Assembly: GCF_036039175.1 (NCBI RefSeq)
Contig: NZ_JAYXKP010000005.1
Location: 1 to 64,000, forward strand
Reading direction: 5' to 3'
DNA from: Marinilactibacillus sp036039175
GTDB lineage: Bacteria; Bacillota; Bacilli; Lactobacillales; Carnobacteriaceae_A
Length of the DNA: 64,000 nt
Shown: positions 1 to 8,111 of the stretch, piece by piece
How the letters are laid out: each line of letters starts with the position of its first letter
Position numbering within the stretch: position 1 is the stretch's first letter
Notes under the pieces: model-generated
Seen by the model: the letters and a program-made list of their open reading frames with translations, nothing else
The model's database searches: none
Told to the model about the DNA's origin: nothing
Program-made: the position numbers and the translations under genes

Positions 1-29
1 GTCGTTGTTGTTTTAACAGCAACTCATAT

Positions 30-290
30 ATCATACCATGTTGTCGTTACGATGTCAACAACTTTTAAAAATTGTTTTTTTCGTTAACCCTTGATAACAT
101 TACGTTGGAAGCGTTAACTCGCTCGACTTATAGTAGTATATCATCTTGTGACATTCGGTGTCAAGAACAAATTTGAATTTGTTTTTTCGACTCGATCGTC
201 TCTCACAAGCGACAAGATATACTTTATCATGATATGGAATTCTGGTCAATAGAAAAGTATCATAAACTTCTATTTATATTTTTGATAGTG
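30..290 (-). promoter_or_regulatory. Three tandem sigma-A promoters (rRNA-operon-type) firing off the left edge
   Basis: Read on the minus strand, this stretch holds three successive near-consensus promoters. The first has -35 TTGACC (244-249) and -10 TAAAGT (221-226) with a 17-base spacer. The second has TTGACA (159-164) and TATACT (135-140) with 18. The third has TTGACA (53-58) and TATGAT (30-35) with 17. The A/T-rich stretch upstream of the first (about 250-290) could be an UP element. No ORF lies between them. Tandem strong promoters about 105 bases apart with no coding sequence are typical of rRNA operons in Lactobacillales. The RNA gene itself would lie left of position 1 and is not seen, so its identity is inferred. 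Confidence 0.75.
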
Positions 291-315
291 CTCCTTTTCG
301 CTCGATAAGCTTTAT

Positions 316-840
316 TTAAAAGGCTTTTTCATATAAATTAAATTTCGACTGACTATTGGATCTAACTTCCTTGTCAGTTTCGACTAAAACGAATCCTGCA
401 TTTTTATAAAATTGATTCAAATAGTGGTTGTCCGCTATGCAGTCAAGTCTGATTACTCGGTTATCGTTTTTAACAGCTCTATTCATCGCTACTCTTAATA
501 GTAATTCTCCGTTTCCACTTCCATGAGCTTCCTCTGCTAAGGCTACTCTATGTAAGTAAGTTATATGGATTCCAGAGTCTTTTCCCCATAACTCAGCGTC
601 CCAGGAACTTTGAGTTTCAAGTAATATGAAAACACCTAAGTAGTTTTCTTTTGAATATGCCATATAGACGTTTTGATTTTGAATAGCTCTATCTGTTCTA
701 TGGACGTCCTTTCCTAAGAGTAAATCTCCCCACTGGTCTGAACCTTTTTTATTCAGCCATTTTGCTGTATCCAAAAGTGTGTTGAATACTTTTTCATAAT
801 CTGAACTAGTTGCTACTACACTTTTTAACTGTTTCTCCAT
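316..840 (-). CDS. GNAT-family N-acetyltransferase
   Basis: A 174-residue protein with the GNAT layout: beta-strand hydrophobic core around residues 58-75, the region LHRVALAEEAHGSGNGELLL (96-115) as the acetyl-CoA pyrophosphate-binding segment (a variant of Q/RxxGxG/A), and a C-terminal FYKNAGF segment (about 144-150) typical of the fold. It would transfer an acetyl group from acetyl-CoA to an unknown amine in the cytoplasm. The gene stands alone: its start lies 97 bases downstream of the pgi stop, with the pgi terminator between them, and the tandem stable-RNA promoters lie downstream of it. A GGAG-type Shine-Dalgarno precedes the ATG at 840. The substrate cannot be told from sequence. Confidence 0.8.
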   Translation of the reverse strand: MEKQLKSVVATSSDYEKVFNTLLDTAKWLNKKGSDQWGDLLLGKDVHRTDRAIQNQNVYMAYSKENYLGVFILLETQSSWDAELWGKDSGIHITYLHRVALAEEAHGSGNGELLLRVAMNRAVKNDNRVIRLDCIADNHYLNQFYKNAGFVLVETDKEVRSNSQSKFNLYEKAF

Positions 841-874
841 ACCCGTTCTCCTCCAGTTTATCTATTTGAATAGA

Positions 875-907
875 TAAAAACCCCCTGCAGATATGAATCC
901 GCAGGAG
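875..907 (-). terminator. Rho-independent terminator after pgi
   Basis: On the minus strand a CTCCTGC/GCAGGGG stem (901-907 with 882-888) is followed by a run of T. It lies just past the pgi stop and before the acetyltransferase gene. Confidence 0.75.
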
Positions 908-936
908 ATTTCTCTAAATGATTTTGTGAATCACTC

Positions 937-2286
937 TTATAGACGGTTATTCAATTCATTTGCTAAATCTTCAAAACCAGGTTTACCTAAAAGAGCAAAC
1001 ATGTTTTTCTTATACGCTTCTACACCTGGCTGATCAAATGGATTGACGCTATTTAGATAGCCCGAAATCGCAACAGCTATTTCAAAGTAATAGAATAGAT
1101 ACCCTAAAGTATACGCACTATTGTCTGGAATGGTTACTACAAAGTTCGGTACATCTCCATCTGTATGTGCTAATAGTGTTCCCTGGAAAGCTTTAGTGTT
1201 AACAAAGTCAACATCTTTTCCTTCTAGGTACCCTAATCCGTCAAGGTCTTCTGACTCTGATGGAATATCGATCGTTTTGGCAGGGTTATCCACTTTGATG
1301 ACTGTTTCAAACAAATTACGTCTACCTTCTTGAATATACTGTCCAAGAGAGTGTAAATCAGTTGAGAAGTTTGCGCTTGAAGGATAAATACCACGTTGGT
1401 CTTTCCCTTCAGATTCTCCAAATAACTGTTTCCACCACTCTGAGAAGTACTGTAAGTTTGGCTCATAATTGATCAACAATTCTGTAGAGTACCCTTTGCG
1501 GTAAAGAACGTTTCTTAACGCAGCGTATTGGTAAGCTTCATTATTGGATAAGTCCGTATCTGTATACAAGCTCGCAGCGTCTGCAGCACCATTCATTAGT
1601 TCATCTAGGTTACCACCGCTTACAGCAATAGGTAATAGACCAACCGCAGTCAACACTGAGAAACGTCCACCAACATCGTCAGGAATAACAAAAGTTTCGT
1701 AACCTTCGGTATCCGCAAGTGATTTAAGTGCACCTTTTTCTTTGTCCGTTGTTGCAAAAATACGAGATTTAGCTTCTTCCTTACCGTATTTTTCGATAAG
1801 TAAATTCTTGAATACTCTAAATGCTAATGCAGGTTCAGTTGTCGTCCCTGATTTAGAGATAACATTAACTGAAAAGTCTTTATCTCCAATTAATTCAATT
1901 AAGTCAGAAAGATAGGTTGAACTGATACTGTTCCCAGCAAAAAAGATTTGTGGAGTATCTCTTTTATCTGCACTTAATTCATTGTAAAAAGAATGACTTA
2001 AGAAATCAATCGCAGCTTTAGCGCCTAAATACGAGCCGCCAATCCCAATTACAATCAAGATTTCTGAATTAGATTTGATTTTTTCAGCTGCTTTTTGAAT
2101 ACGAGCAAATTCGTCTTTGTCATATTCAGTAGGTAAATTAACCCAGCCTAGAAAGTCGCTTCCTGCTCCTGTACCGTTTCTTACTGTATCGTGAGCTGTT
2201 GTTACTTGTGCTTGCATATTATCTAATTCTTCTTTACCTATGAAACGATTTAATACTTTTGAATAATCAAATGAAATATGACCCAT
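937..2286 (-). CDS. pgi: Glucose-6-phosphate isomerase
   Basis: Interconverts glucose-6-phosphate and fructose-6-phosphate in glycolysis. The 449-residue product has the family signatures: GIGGSYLGAK (about 81-90), SKSGTTTEP (about 145-153), DDVGGRFS (203-210), the catalytic glutamate in FGESEGK (about 291), the histidine in DLHSLGQ (312) and the lysine in AYKKN (about 416). Length matches the roughly 450-residue bacilli enzyme. The frame is open to an ATG at 2346, but that ATG directly follows a terminator and has no Shine-Dalgarno. The ATG at 2286 has GGAGG 11 bases upstream and gives the family's usual MxHxxFDYS beginning, so I chose it. It appears to be a single-gene unit bounded by terminators. 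Confidence 0.95.
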   Translation of the reverse strand: MGHISFDYSKVLNRFIGKEELDNMQAQVTTAHDTVRNGTGAGSDFLGWVNLPTEYDKDEFARIQKAAEKIKSNSEILIVIGIGGSYLGAKAAIDFLSHSFYNELSADKRDTPQIFFAGNSISSTYLSDLIELIGDKDFSVNVISKSGTTTEPALAFRVFKNLLIEKYGKEEAKSRIFATTDKEKGALKSLADTEGYETFVIPDDVGGRFSVLTAVGLLPIAVSGGNLDELMNGAADAASLYTDTDLSNNEAYQYAALRNVLYRKGYSTELLINYEPNLQYFSEWWKQLFGESEGKDQRGIYPSSANFSTDLHSLGQYIQEGRRNLFETVIKVDNPAKTIDIPSESEDLDGLGYLEGKDVDFVNTKAFQGTLLAHTDGDVPNFVVTIPDNSAYTLGYLFYYFEIAVAISGYLNSVNPFDQPGVEAYKKNMFALLGKPGFEDLANELNNRL

Positions 2287-2347
2287 TCGAGTTCCAACCT
2301 CCATATTTATGATATCGTTCAGTTTATATTTTAAAGGATTTACCATA

Positions 2348-2380
2348 CAAAAAACAAGAGGAACGTGAAAGAACCTCTTG
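2348..2380 (-). terminator. Rho-independent terminator after the NUDIX-like gene
   Basis: On the minus strand CAAGAGG (2374-2380 side) pairs with CCTCTTG (2355-2361 side), followed by six T. It separates the 2395-2787 gene from pgi and argues against a pgi start at 2346. Confidence 0.8.
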
Positions 2381-2394
2381 TTGGTTTAATCTGA

Positions 2395-2787
2395 TCAAAT
2401 TAGTAGAAATTGTGGAACACCTGAAATTTCCCAATCTTCGAGTGTCTTCGTTATTTTCTCTGAATGTTCCCAGGTTAATTCATTATCGTCTGTTAGTAGT
2501 TCTAGCGGACTCTTCACTGATTCATCTTCATACGTGAATACAAATAAGGGTACACGGTTATCTTGAACGATCGCATTCGTCAATTCGTTCAATTCTAATT
2601 TTTCTACATCAATAGAAAGTACTTCTTTCATTCTTTCTATAATACAAGCAAGCGCCGTTTTCTTAGGCTTGACTTCTGTTGCTGGAAACGAAAAACCTTC
2701 CGATTCCTTTTTAACCAAGAATACATACCTATCATCTTCATCTTTAACCAAAACCGTACATGCTACATAATGATTTTTTGCTATCAA
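2395..2787 (-). CDS. Small NUDIX-like protein lacking a Nudix box
   Basis: A 130-residue protein that begins with a NUDIX-like first strand (HYVACTVLVKDEDDRYVFLVKK, residues 6-27). The segment where the Nudix box (GxxxxxExxxxxxxREUxEExGU) should sit reads PKKTALACIIERMKEVLSID and lacks the metal-binding REUxEE glutamates. A pyrophosphohydrolase activity is therefore unlikely; it may be a degenerate fold member or a binding protein. The start is a TTG at 2785-2787, preceded by a good GAGGTG Shine-Dalgarno five to six bases upstream; no ATG occurs before residue 53. A small inverted repeat (ACCAG/CTGGT, about 2810-2824) lies just upstream of the ribosome site. It has its own terminator. Function unknown; the family guess is weak. 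Confidence 0.5.
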   Translation of the reverse strand: MIAKNHYVACTVLVKDEDDRYVFLVKKESEGFSFPATEVKPKKTALACIIERMKEVLSIDVEKLELNELTNAIVQDNRVPLFVFTYEDESVKSPLELLTDDNELTWEHSEKITKTLEDWEISGVPQFLLI

Positions 2788-2886
2788 TTTTACACCTCAC
2801 GTGATCTGACCAGATATCCTGGTTCAACTTCTTATAACCGATTCACTCAACCACTTAACTCTATTGATACAATTTATTTACTTAGA

Positions 2887-3270
2887 TTAGTCTAGGTGTT
2901 CGCCTTCTTCAATTTCTCGAAGTGCTTCATCAATCCAGTTGGGGAATTTTCTTCGAATAGACTCAAACTCTGTCCCTGATCGCCGCCCATATCTTGGGTT
3001 CTTTTTTTTGTTCGAAAAAGGATGATATTTTGGTGTATTCAGTCCCCGCATGGATAAACTGATTTTTTTACTGTATTCGTCAATGTCCATTACGACAACC
3101 TCTACAGCATCTCCGATCGTCACGATATCTTCGATTTCTTTTATAAAACCATGCTTAAGTTCGGAAATATGCACGAGTCCTTGTGTTTCATCATCTAATG
3201 CAACAAATACTCCATACGGTTGTATACCTGTGACATTCCCTCGCACACGGTCTCCAATTTTGTATCCCAT
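2887..3270 (-). CDS. cvfD: S1-domain RNA-binding protein, CvfD/YugI (general stress protein 13) family
   Basis: A 127-residue cytoplasmic protein. Residues 1-75 form one S1 domain (IGDRVRGNVTGIQPYGVFVAL, then GLVHISEL and the closing KKISLSM). A basic linker (NKKKNPRYGRR) and a short helical tail (WIDEALREIEEG) follow. Size and layout match the CvfD/YugI/GSP13 family, which in streptococci acts as a post-transcriptional regulator and associates with ribosomes; that role is known for the family, not shown here. I chose the ATG at 3270, which has AGAGGTG seven bases upstream, over a TTG at 3285 with no ribosome site. It is transcribed alone, divergently from the PatB-like gene. Confidence 0.8.
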   Translation of the reverse strand: MGYKIGDRVRGNVTGIQPYGVFVALDDETQGLVHISELKHGFIKEIEDIVTIGDAVEVVVMDIDEYSKKISLSMRGLNTPKYHPFSNKKKNPRYGRRSGTEFESIRRKFPNWIDEALREIEEGEHLD

Positions 3271-3403
3271 GAATTCACCTCTCAATCTTTCATGGAGTAT
3301 TTTCTAATTTATCTTAAATAGTATATCATGAATGAATTAGTTAGGGAAACTATGGTGTTATCTGTTATTCCTATTACATTTAAGAGACCGTATCAATCGT
3401 CAG

Positions 3404-3432
3404 TAGAATTCACTAGTAAACCACGTTATACT
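3404..3432 (+). promoter_or_regulatory. Possible promoter for the PatB/MalY gene
   Basis: A good -10 hexamer TATACT (3427-3432) lies 29 bases before the start codon. The -35 position 17 bases upstream reads TAGAAT (3404-3409), a poor match, so the site may need an activator. Confidence 0.4.
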
Positions 3433-3460
3433 ATAAAAAAGGCGTAAAAGATGATTAAAA

Positions 3461-4639
3461 ATGGAAAACGATTTCGACAAAATAATCAATAGAGAAGGAA
3501 CCAACAGTGTGAAATGGGATGCTCGCAAAGCGTTCTTTGGATCGGAAACAGCTTTACCAATGTGGGTAGCGGATATGGACTTTGATCATCCTAATTCAAT
3601 CAAGCAAGCTTTGCACGAACTCATTGACCACTCAATATTAGGTTATTCACTTCCTTCTAAACACTTAGTAAAATCGATTGCTGAGTGGCAGAAAAGTAGA
3701 CATCAGATGAAGATTTCAGAAGAAAATCTATTGTTCGCTCCAGGAGTTGTCGGTGCTTTAGGGGTTTGTGTTCAAGCATTGACTTTTCCTAAAGAAGGTG
3801 TGATGATCCACGATCCTGTTTATACGCCTTTTTCATCTATCGTTGAACATAATGGTAGAACACTCTATCGTTCTCCCCTTCTCATTGAAGACGGACAATA
3901 CAAGATGGATTTACAAAATATAGAAGAAACATTTAAAGCGCACTCTATAAAATTGTTTTTATTAAGTAATCCCCATAACCCTGGCGGTAGAGTTTGGTCA
4001 AAAGAAGAACTTCTTGAATTAACGGCATTATGCGTAAAATATCAAGTAGTCTTAGTTAGTGACGAGATACACAGCGATTTGGTGTATTCTGACTCAACCG
4101 TATATTCTCCGGTTACCTTAGATGATCAGTACAAAGAGTGGGTCGTTACGCTTCATTCTGCTACAAAGACATTTAATCTTGCCGGTACTAAATTGGCTTT
4201 TTATATTGTATATAATGAAGAAATAAAAAATAAATTACAATTTGTTCAGTCCCAGACAGAGCAAGGTGGCGTTTCTACCTTTGGTATGACGGCTACGGAT
4301 GCTGCGTTTTCAAAAAGCGAAGACTGGCAAAAAGCTCTACTAACTTATCTTGAAGAAAATCGACAAATCGTGATGGACTTTTTTGACAAAGAACTTCCAG
4401 ATGTATTTTATATGAAACCCGAATCTACTTATTTATTTTGGTTTGATGCTTCTATTTTAAATATCGATAGCATGCGACTGAAACAAACTTTTGTAGATAT
4501 TGGAGATATTGCTTTAAACGATGGACAAGCTTACGGAGAATCTAGCGGACAATTTATGCGCCTGAATTTTGCCTGTCCAAAATCCGTTCTCTTGGATGGA
4601 CTGAATAGAATTAAAGCTGTTTTTGAATCGGTTCGTTAA
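3461..4639 (+). CDS. PatB/MalY-type PLP enzyme (cystathionine beta-lyase / C-S lyase)
   Basis: A 392-residue fold-type I aminotransferase-like enzyme. It shows the family's MWVADMDF motif (34-41), NPHNPGGR (170-177), the pyridoxal-phosphate aspartate in SDEIHSD (200-206), and the Schiff-base lysine K236 in HSATKTFN. The paired WVADMDF and DEIHSD motifs are characteristic of PatB/MalY C-S lyases, which split cystathionine or cysteine to pyruvate, ammonia and a thiol, rather than of true transaminases. It may serve methionine synthesis or thiol release; the MetE-like enzyme at 15,039 would use the homocysteine product. It is a single gene ended by a very strong symmetric hairpin. Exact substrate is uncertain. 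Confidence 0.85.
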   Translation: MENDFDKIINREGTNSVKWDARKAFFGSETALPMWVADMDFDHPNSIKQALHELIDHSILGYSLPSKHLVKSIAEWQKSRHQMKISEENLLFAPGVVGALGVCVQALTFPKEGVMIHDPVYTPFSSIVEHNGRTLYRSPLLIEDGQYKMDLQNIEETFKAHSIKLFLLSNPHNPGGRVWSKEELLELTALCVKYQVVLVSDEIHSDLVYSDSTVYSPVTLDDQYKEWVVTLHSATKTFNLAGTKLAFYIVYNEEIKNKLQFVQSQTEQGGVSTFGMTATDAAFSKSEDWQKALLTYLEENRQIVMDFFDKELPDVFYMKPESTYLFWFDASILNIDSMRLKQTFVDIGDIALNDGQAYGESSGQFMRLNFACPKSVLLDGLNRIKAVFESVR

Positions 4640-4656
4640 TTGTAAATCATTTCAAA

Positions 4657-4705
4657 AAAGTGCCGCTGGTCGTATGTATACTACATACTAGGCCAGCGGC
4701 ACTTT
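4657..4705. terminator. Bidirectional terminator between convergent genes
   Basis: A 15-base arm AAAGTGCCGCTGGTC (4657-4671) pairs with GGCCAGCGGCACTTT (4691-4705). The inner part folds again (GTATGTA/TACATAC). A- and T-rich flanks allow it to serve both the PatB-like gene and the ROK kinase gene. Confidence 0.85.
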
Positions 4706-4721
4706 CATCAAGATTGTTTTC

Positions 4722-5582
4722 TTATTTTTCTAGTTCTTTAAGCGCTAATAGTAGACTTCCTGTTATCCCGGCATCATCCCCTAATTCTGGAGAGATAATG
4801 TACGTGTCTAAGTCAGGGGTTTCAACATAACCATTTAGTAACGTCTGAAATTCATTTCGAATAAGAGGAAAGAGCTGCTTCTGCTTCATAACCCCTCCGC
4901 CTAGAATAATTTTTTCAGGACTCAAAATCAATGTGTAATTCATAAGTGCTTGAGCAAGATAAAAGGCTTCGATTTCCCAAACCTCTTTACGATCCGTTAA
5001 CTCTTGCGCTTTTTTTCCATAACGCTTTTCAATAGCTGGTCCTGCTGCCAATCCTTCAAGACAGTTTTTATGATAAGGGCATACCCCTTCGAATGTATCA
5101 TCGGGATGCATTTTAACAAGTACGTGGCCCATCTCTGGATGACCAAACCCTTCTAGAGGCTTACCATCAACTACAGCTCCTCCGCCAATACCTGTGCCCA
5201 CCGTCAAATAAATACAAGATGACTTTCCTTTTGCTGCGCCTCTTTCTAGCTCACCTAATGCTGCAGCATTAACGTCCGTCGTCCAGCCCACTGGAATATT
5301 GTACCGTTCTTTAACTTTCCCCAGAAAATCTGTATGTTTCCAGGCCGTTTTTGGGGTCGTTGTAACGTAACCGTATGACTCAGTATCTTTGTTTACACCT
5401 ATAGGACCAAAAGAACCAATCCCCATCGAGTCTAATTCGAATTGATCGAAAAACTCAAAGACTTTTCCCAATGTTTCCTCTGGCGTAGTTGTTGGAATCG
5501 TTATACGTTCTTTAATCGTCAACGCTTCATCACTGATAGCGCATACAAATTTAGTTCCTCCAGCTTCGATAGCTCCTAACAT
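4722..5582 (-). CDS. ROK-family fructokinase with zinc motif
   Basis: Phosphorylates fructose (perhaps mannose) to fructose-6-phosphate, feeding pgi. The 286-residue protein opens with the family's LGAIEAGGTKFVCA phosphate loop. It has the catalytic aspartate in TTDVNAAALGE (about 103), the VGTGIGGG loop (128-135), and the zinc-binding HPDD...GVCPYHKNC segment (CPYHKNC about 168-174) that distinguishes bacterial fructokinases of the ScrK/GmuE type. Start choice: the ATG at 5582 has AGGAG eight bases upstream and matches family starts; the in-frame GTG at 5591 overlaps the ribosome site and was rejected. It is followed by the shared terminator and preceded by the cyclophilin gene, 78 bases away, on the same strand. 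Confidence 0.88.
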   Translation of the reverse strand: MLGAIEAGGTKFVCAISDEALTIKERITIPTTTPEETLGKVFEFFDQFELDSMGIGSFGPIGVNKDTESYGYVTTTPKTAWKHTDFLGKVKERYNIPVGWTTDVNAAALGELERGAAKGKSSCIYLTVGTGIGGGAVVDGKPLEGFGHPEMGHVLVKMHPDDTFEGVCPYHKNCLEGLAAGPAIEKRYGKKAQELTDRKEVWEIEAFYLAQALMNYTLILSPEKIILGGGVMKQKQLFPLIRNEFQTLLNGYVETPDLDTYIISPELGDDAGITGSLLLALKELEK

Positions 5583-5660
5583 TTCTAACACTCCTATGCT
5601 TTAATATGTAAAATTAGAGGCAAAGCACTTTGGCTCTACCTCCGATTTTTCATCTGTTTA

Positions 5661-6251
5661 TTATCTATTAATTTCGATAGATTGAATCGTTACATCTTGA
5701 GTAGGTTTGTCCATAGCATTACGATCTACACTTTGAATCTCTTCTGCTACATCTAATCCTTTAACAACGTGTCCAAAAACAGTGTGTTTTTGATCAAGCC
5801 ATGGTGTTCCACCCTTTTCTTTATAAGCTTCGATCACTTCTTCAGGGAATCCAGCTTGCTCAAGTTGAGGTATCATTTGTTCTGGTAAATCAGACATCGT
5901 TACAATAAAGAATTGACTCGAATTCGTTCCAGGTCCAGCGTTTGCCATAGACAAAGCACCTTTAAGGTTGAAGAGATCCGATGAAAACTCATCTTCAAAA
6001 TTACCGCCCCATAGACTTTCTCCGCCCATACCGCTTCCTGTTGGGTCTCCGCCTTGAATCATAAAATTCGGGATAACTCTGTGGAAAATAACACCATCGT
6101 AATATCCTTTTTCAGCTAATCCAGTAAAATTCTCTACTGTTTTAGGTGCATGTTCAGGAAATAATTGTACAACAATGTCTCCTTTGTTCGTTTTCAAAGT
6201 TGCTGTTACCGCATCTTCTTTAAGTTCTGATAATTGTGGATATTGGCTCAT
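5661..6251 (-). CDS. Cyclophilin-type peptidyl-prolyl cis-trans isomerase
   Basis: Speeds proline isomerisation during protein folding. The 196-residue protein carries the cyclophilin core: FHRVIPNFMIQGGDPTGSG (56-74, with catalytic Arg58 and the Phe/Gln pair), GALSMANAGPGTNSSQFFI (98-116) and the HTVFGHVVKGLDV segment (about 160-172). No signal peptide is present, so it should be cytoplasmic. A short N-terminal extension and an insertion (about 123-155, PEQMIPQLEQAGFPEEVIEAY) fit the PpiB-like group of Lactobacillales. A strong AAGGAGG precedes the ATG at 6251. It may share a transcript with the fructokinase downstream, as no terminator separates them. Confidence 0.9.
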   Translation of the reverse strand: MSQYPQLSELKEDAVTATLKTNKGDIVVQLFPEHAPKTVENFTGLAEKGYYDGVIFHRVIPNFMIQGGDPTGSGMGGESLWGGNFEDEFSSDLFNLKGALSMANAGPGTNSSQFFIVTMSDLPEQMIPQLEQAGFPEEVIEAYKEKGGTPWLDQKHTVFGHVVKGLDVAEEIQSVDRNAMDKPTQDVTIQSIEINR

Positions 6252-6483
6252 GTTTAAATTCCTCCTTCATAAGATCATTATTAGTTTACAATAGATCAAA
6301 GATTTTTCCAATACCTTTTACTTTATTACGCTTTTTTAAAGACAGATATCCTTAAAAACTTCGGCTGCTTTTAAGGATTTTATAGAGTTTAATGGTGAAC
6401 CCGGTATATAGATGACACTTTTTCCCTCTTAATAATTATGCTTTTCAAAAGGTAAACTTTTCTACAAATAAGTACATTATTCA

Positions 6484-6492
6484 TGTTATGAT
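6484..6492 (+). promoter_or_regulatory. Extended -10 promoter for the DUF212 gene
   Basis: TGTTATGAT (6484-6492) forms an extended -10 element (TG, one base, TATGAT) about 40 bases before the start codon. No clear -35 is seen at the right distance. Confidence 0.45.
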
Positions 6493-6531
6493 AAATACTA
6501 GATTTGTATCTATAGTAAAGGAAGATTTCTT

Positions 6532-7023
6532 ATGACACTGTTTGACAACTACCCATTGATTGCTGCTTTATGTGCAATCTTTATTACTCAAATCATTAAA
6601 ATCCCAGTAGCTTTTTTACTAGGACGTCCTACATCTTTTGCACTTGCAACGTCTACAGGAGGTATGCCTAGCTCACATTCTGCTGGAGTTACCGCATTGA
6701 TTACAGGATTAATCATTGAACAGGGTTATGGATCTCCACTAGTTGCGATTGCTGCCACTTTTGGTGTTATCGTTATTTTTGATTCGATGGGCGTTCGTAG
6801 ACAAAGCGGAGAACACGGTATATTAATAAACGAATTGATTGCTGACTTTGAGAATCTTAGAAAGACAATTATTGCCATCAGTCAAGATGGTACTAAGAGC
6901 GTCAAGGAAATGATCGATGAAAATAGACAGTCAAAAGAATTTTTGGGACATAAACCTATTGAAGTGTTTTTTGGTATTCTGTCTGGTATTCTTATTGCAA
7001 TACTAATCAGCTTTCTTTATTGA
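6532..7023 (+). CDS. Divergent PAP2-family membrane protein (DUF212, YuiD-like)
   Basis: A 163-residue membrane protein with hydrophobic segments near residues 8-25, 45-85 and 140-162. It carries the family hallmarks GGMPSSHSAGVTAL (about 43-56) and FDSMGVRRQSGEHG (about 83-96), which resemble the phosphatase motifs of PAP2 acid phosphatases. The B. subtilis homologue YuiD has no firmly known function. A GGAAG-type ribosome site lies upstream. The next gene begins 54 bases downstream on the same strand, with no terminator between, so co-transcription with the ferredoxin reductase is possible. Confidence 0.85.
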   Translation: MTLFDNYPLIAALCAIFITQIIKIPVAFLLGRPTSFALATSTGGMPSSHSAGVTALITGLIIEQGYGSPLVAIAATFGVIVIFDSMGVRRQSGEHGILINELIADFENLRKTIIAISQDGTKSVKEMIDENRQSKEFLGHKPIEVFFGILSGILIAILISFLY

Positions 7024-7077
7024 TTGAATACGCGCAAAATAAATGAATGAATTGTTTACTTTATTGGAGGATTTTAA

Positions 7078-8079
7078 GTGGCAAGTGAAAATGAATTATA
7101 TGATGTTACAATCATAGGTGGTGGTCCCATCGGTATGTTCTCGGCATTCTATGCTGGAATGAGAAATGTGAAAACAAAAGTCATTGAGACATTACCAGTG
7201 CTCGGGGGACAAGTTTCCTTACTTTACCCCGACAAAACGATATATGATATTGGTGGTTACGCAGCTGTTACAGGTAAAGAACTAATCAAGCAACTAACCG
7301 CTCAAATGCAGTTGTTTGATCAGGCTCTATGTATGGAAGAACAAGTACAAACCATTCAAAAAAATGATGAAGGCGTGTTTGAGCTTACAACAAATAAAGG
7401 CGTTCATTACTCTCGAACTATTATTATCACAACTGGACAAGGTGCTTTCAAACCTAGAAAGTTGATGCTTGAAAACGCAGAGAGCTTTGAAGACAAGTCA
7501 TTACACTATATTGTAAATCATCTTGAGCAGTATAAAGATAAAACTGTCGCGATATGTGGTGGTGGCGACTCAGCAGTAGACTGGGCATTAACGCTTGAGC
7601 CTATAGCTAAGAAAGTTTACCTTATTCACAGAAGAAACAAGTTCAGAGCACATGAAGCAACTGTAGAACAAGTGAAACAATCTTCAATAGAATTATTAAC
7701 GCCCTATGTTCCGCACAAATTAATTGGACAAGACGGAAACCTTTCATCTGTTGTATTTAAAGAAGCTAAAGGTGAAGGATTAACAGAAATTAATTTAGAT
7801 TATTTCGTGGTGAATTACGGATTCAGCTCTTCTATTGGTCCTTTGAAAAACTGGAATATAGCCTTAGATAAAAATGAAATTATCGTGAACCCGAAAATGG
7901 AAACTTCTATCGAAGGCATTTATGCTGCGGGCGATATCAGTACGTATGACGGTAAAATCAAACTGATTGCTACAGGTTTTGGAGAAGCACCCACTGCAGT
8001 AAACCACGCTGTCCACTTTCTTCATCCAAAAGAACATGCTCAACCTTATCAAAGTACGAACTTATCATTTGACGAATAA
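7078..8079 (+). CDS. Ferredoxin/flavodoxin-NADP+ reductase, YumC (thioredoxin-reductase-like) type
   Basis: A 333-residue flavoenzyme that moves electrons between NADPH and ferredoxin or flavodoxin. The FAD-binding loop IIGGGPIGMFSAFYAG (12-27), the NADPH loop CGGGDSAVDWAL (160-171) and the second FAD segment IYAAGDIS (281-288) are all present. The CxxC redox pair of true thioredoxin reductases is absent, which is what separates the YumC group. The start is GTG at 7078, six bases after TTGGAGG; no in-frame ATG precedes residue 20. The YutG-like gene follows 32 bases on with its own ribosome site, so the two are likely one transcript. Confidence 0.9.
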   Translation: MASENELYDVTIIGGGPIGMFSAFYAGMRNVKTKVIETLPVLGGQVSLLYPDKTIYDIGGYAAVTGKELIKQLTAQMQLFDQALCMEEQVQTIQKNDEGVFELTTNKGVHYSRTIIITTGQGAFKPRKLMLENAESFEDKSLHYIVNHLEQYKDKTVAICGGGDSAVDWALTLEPIAKKVYLIHRRNKFRAHEATVEQVKQSSIELLTPYVPHKLIGQDGNLSSVVFKEAKGEGLTEINLDYFVVNYGFSSSIGPLKNWNIALDKNEIIVNPKMETSIEGIYAAGDISTYDGKIKLIATGFGEAPTAVNHAVHFLHPKEHAQPYQSTNLSFDE

Positions 8080-8111
8080 CTAATTTATTCATTCTGAGGA
8101 GGATATTTATT

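Noticed and set aside
2287..2346. N-terminal extension of Pgi
   Set aside because: The ATG at 2346 directly follows a terminator hairpin and lacks a Shine-Dalgarno; ATG 2286 has both a ribosome site and the family's normal start.
3461..3480. Catabolite-responsive (cre) site at the start of the PatB-like gene
   Set aside because: The AAAACGATTT core is off the consensus spacing by one base, so I do not support it.
6347..6380. Hairpin ATCCTTAAAA/TTTTAAGGAT between the cyclophilin and DUF212 genes as a terminator
   Set aside because: The stem is mostly A-T, lies upstream of both divergent genes, and has only a weak T-tract, so I could not assign a role.
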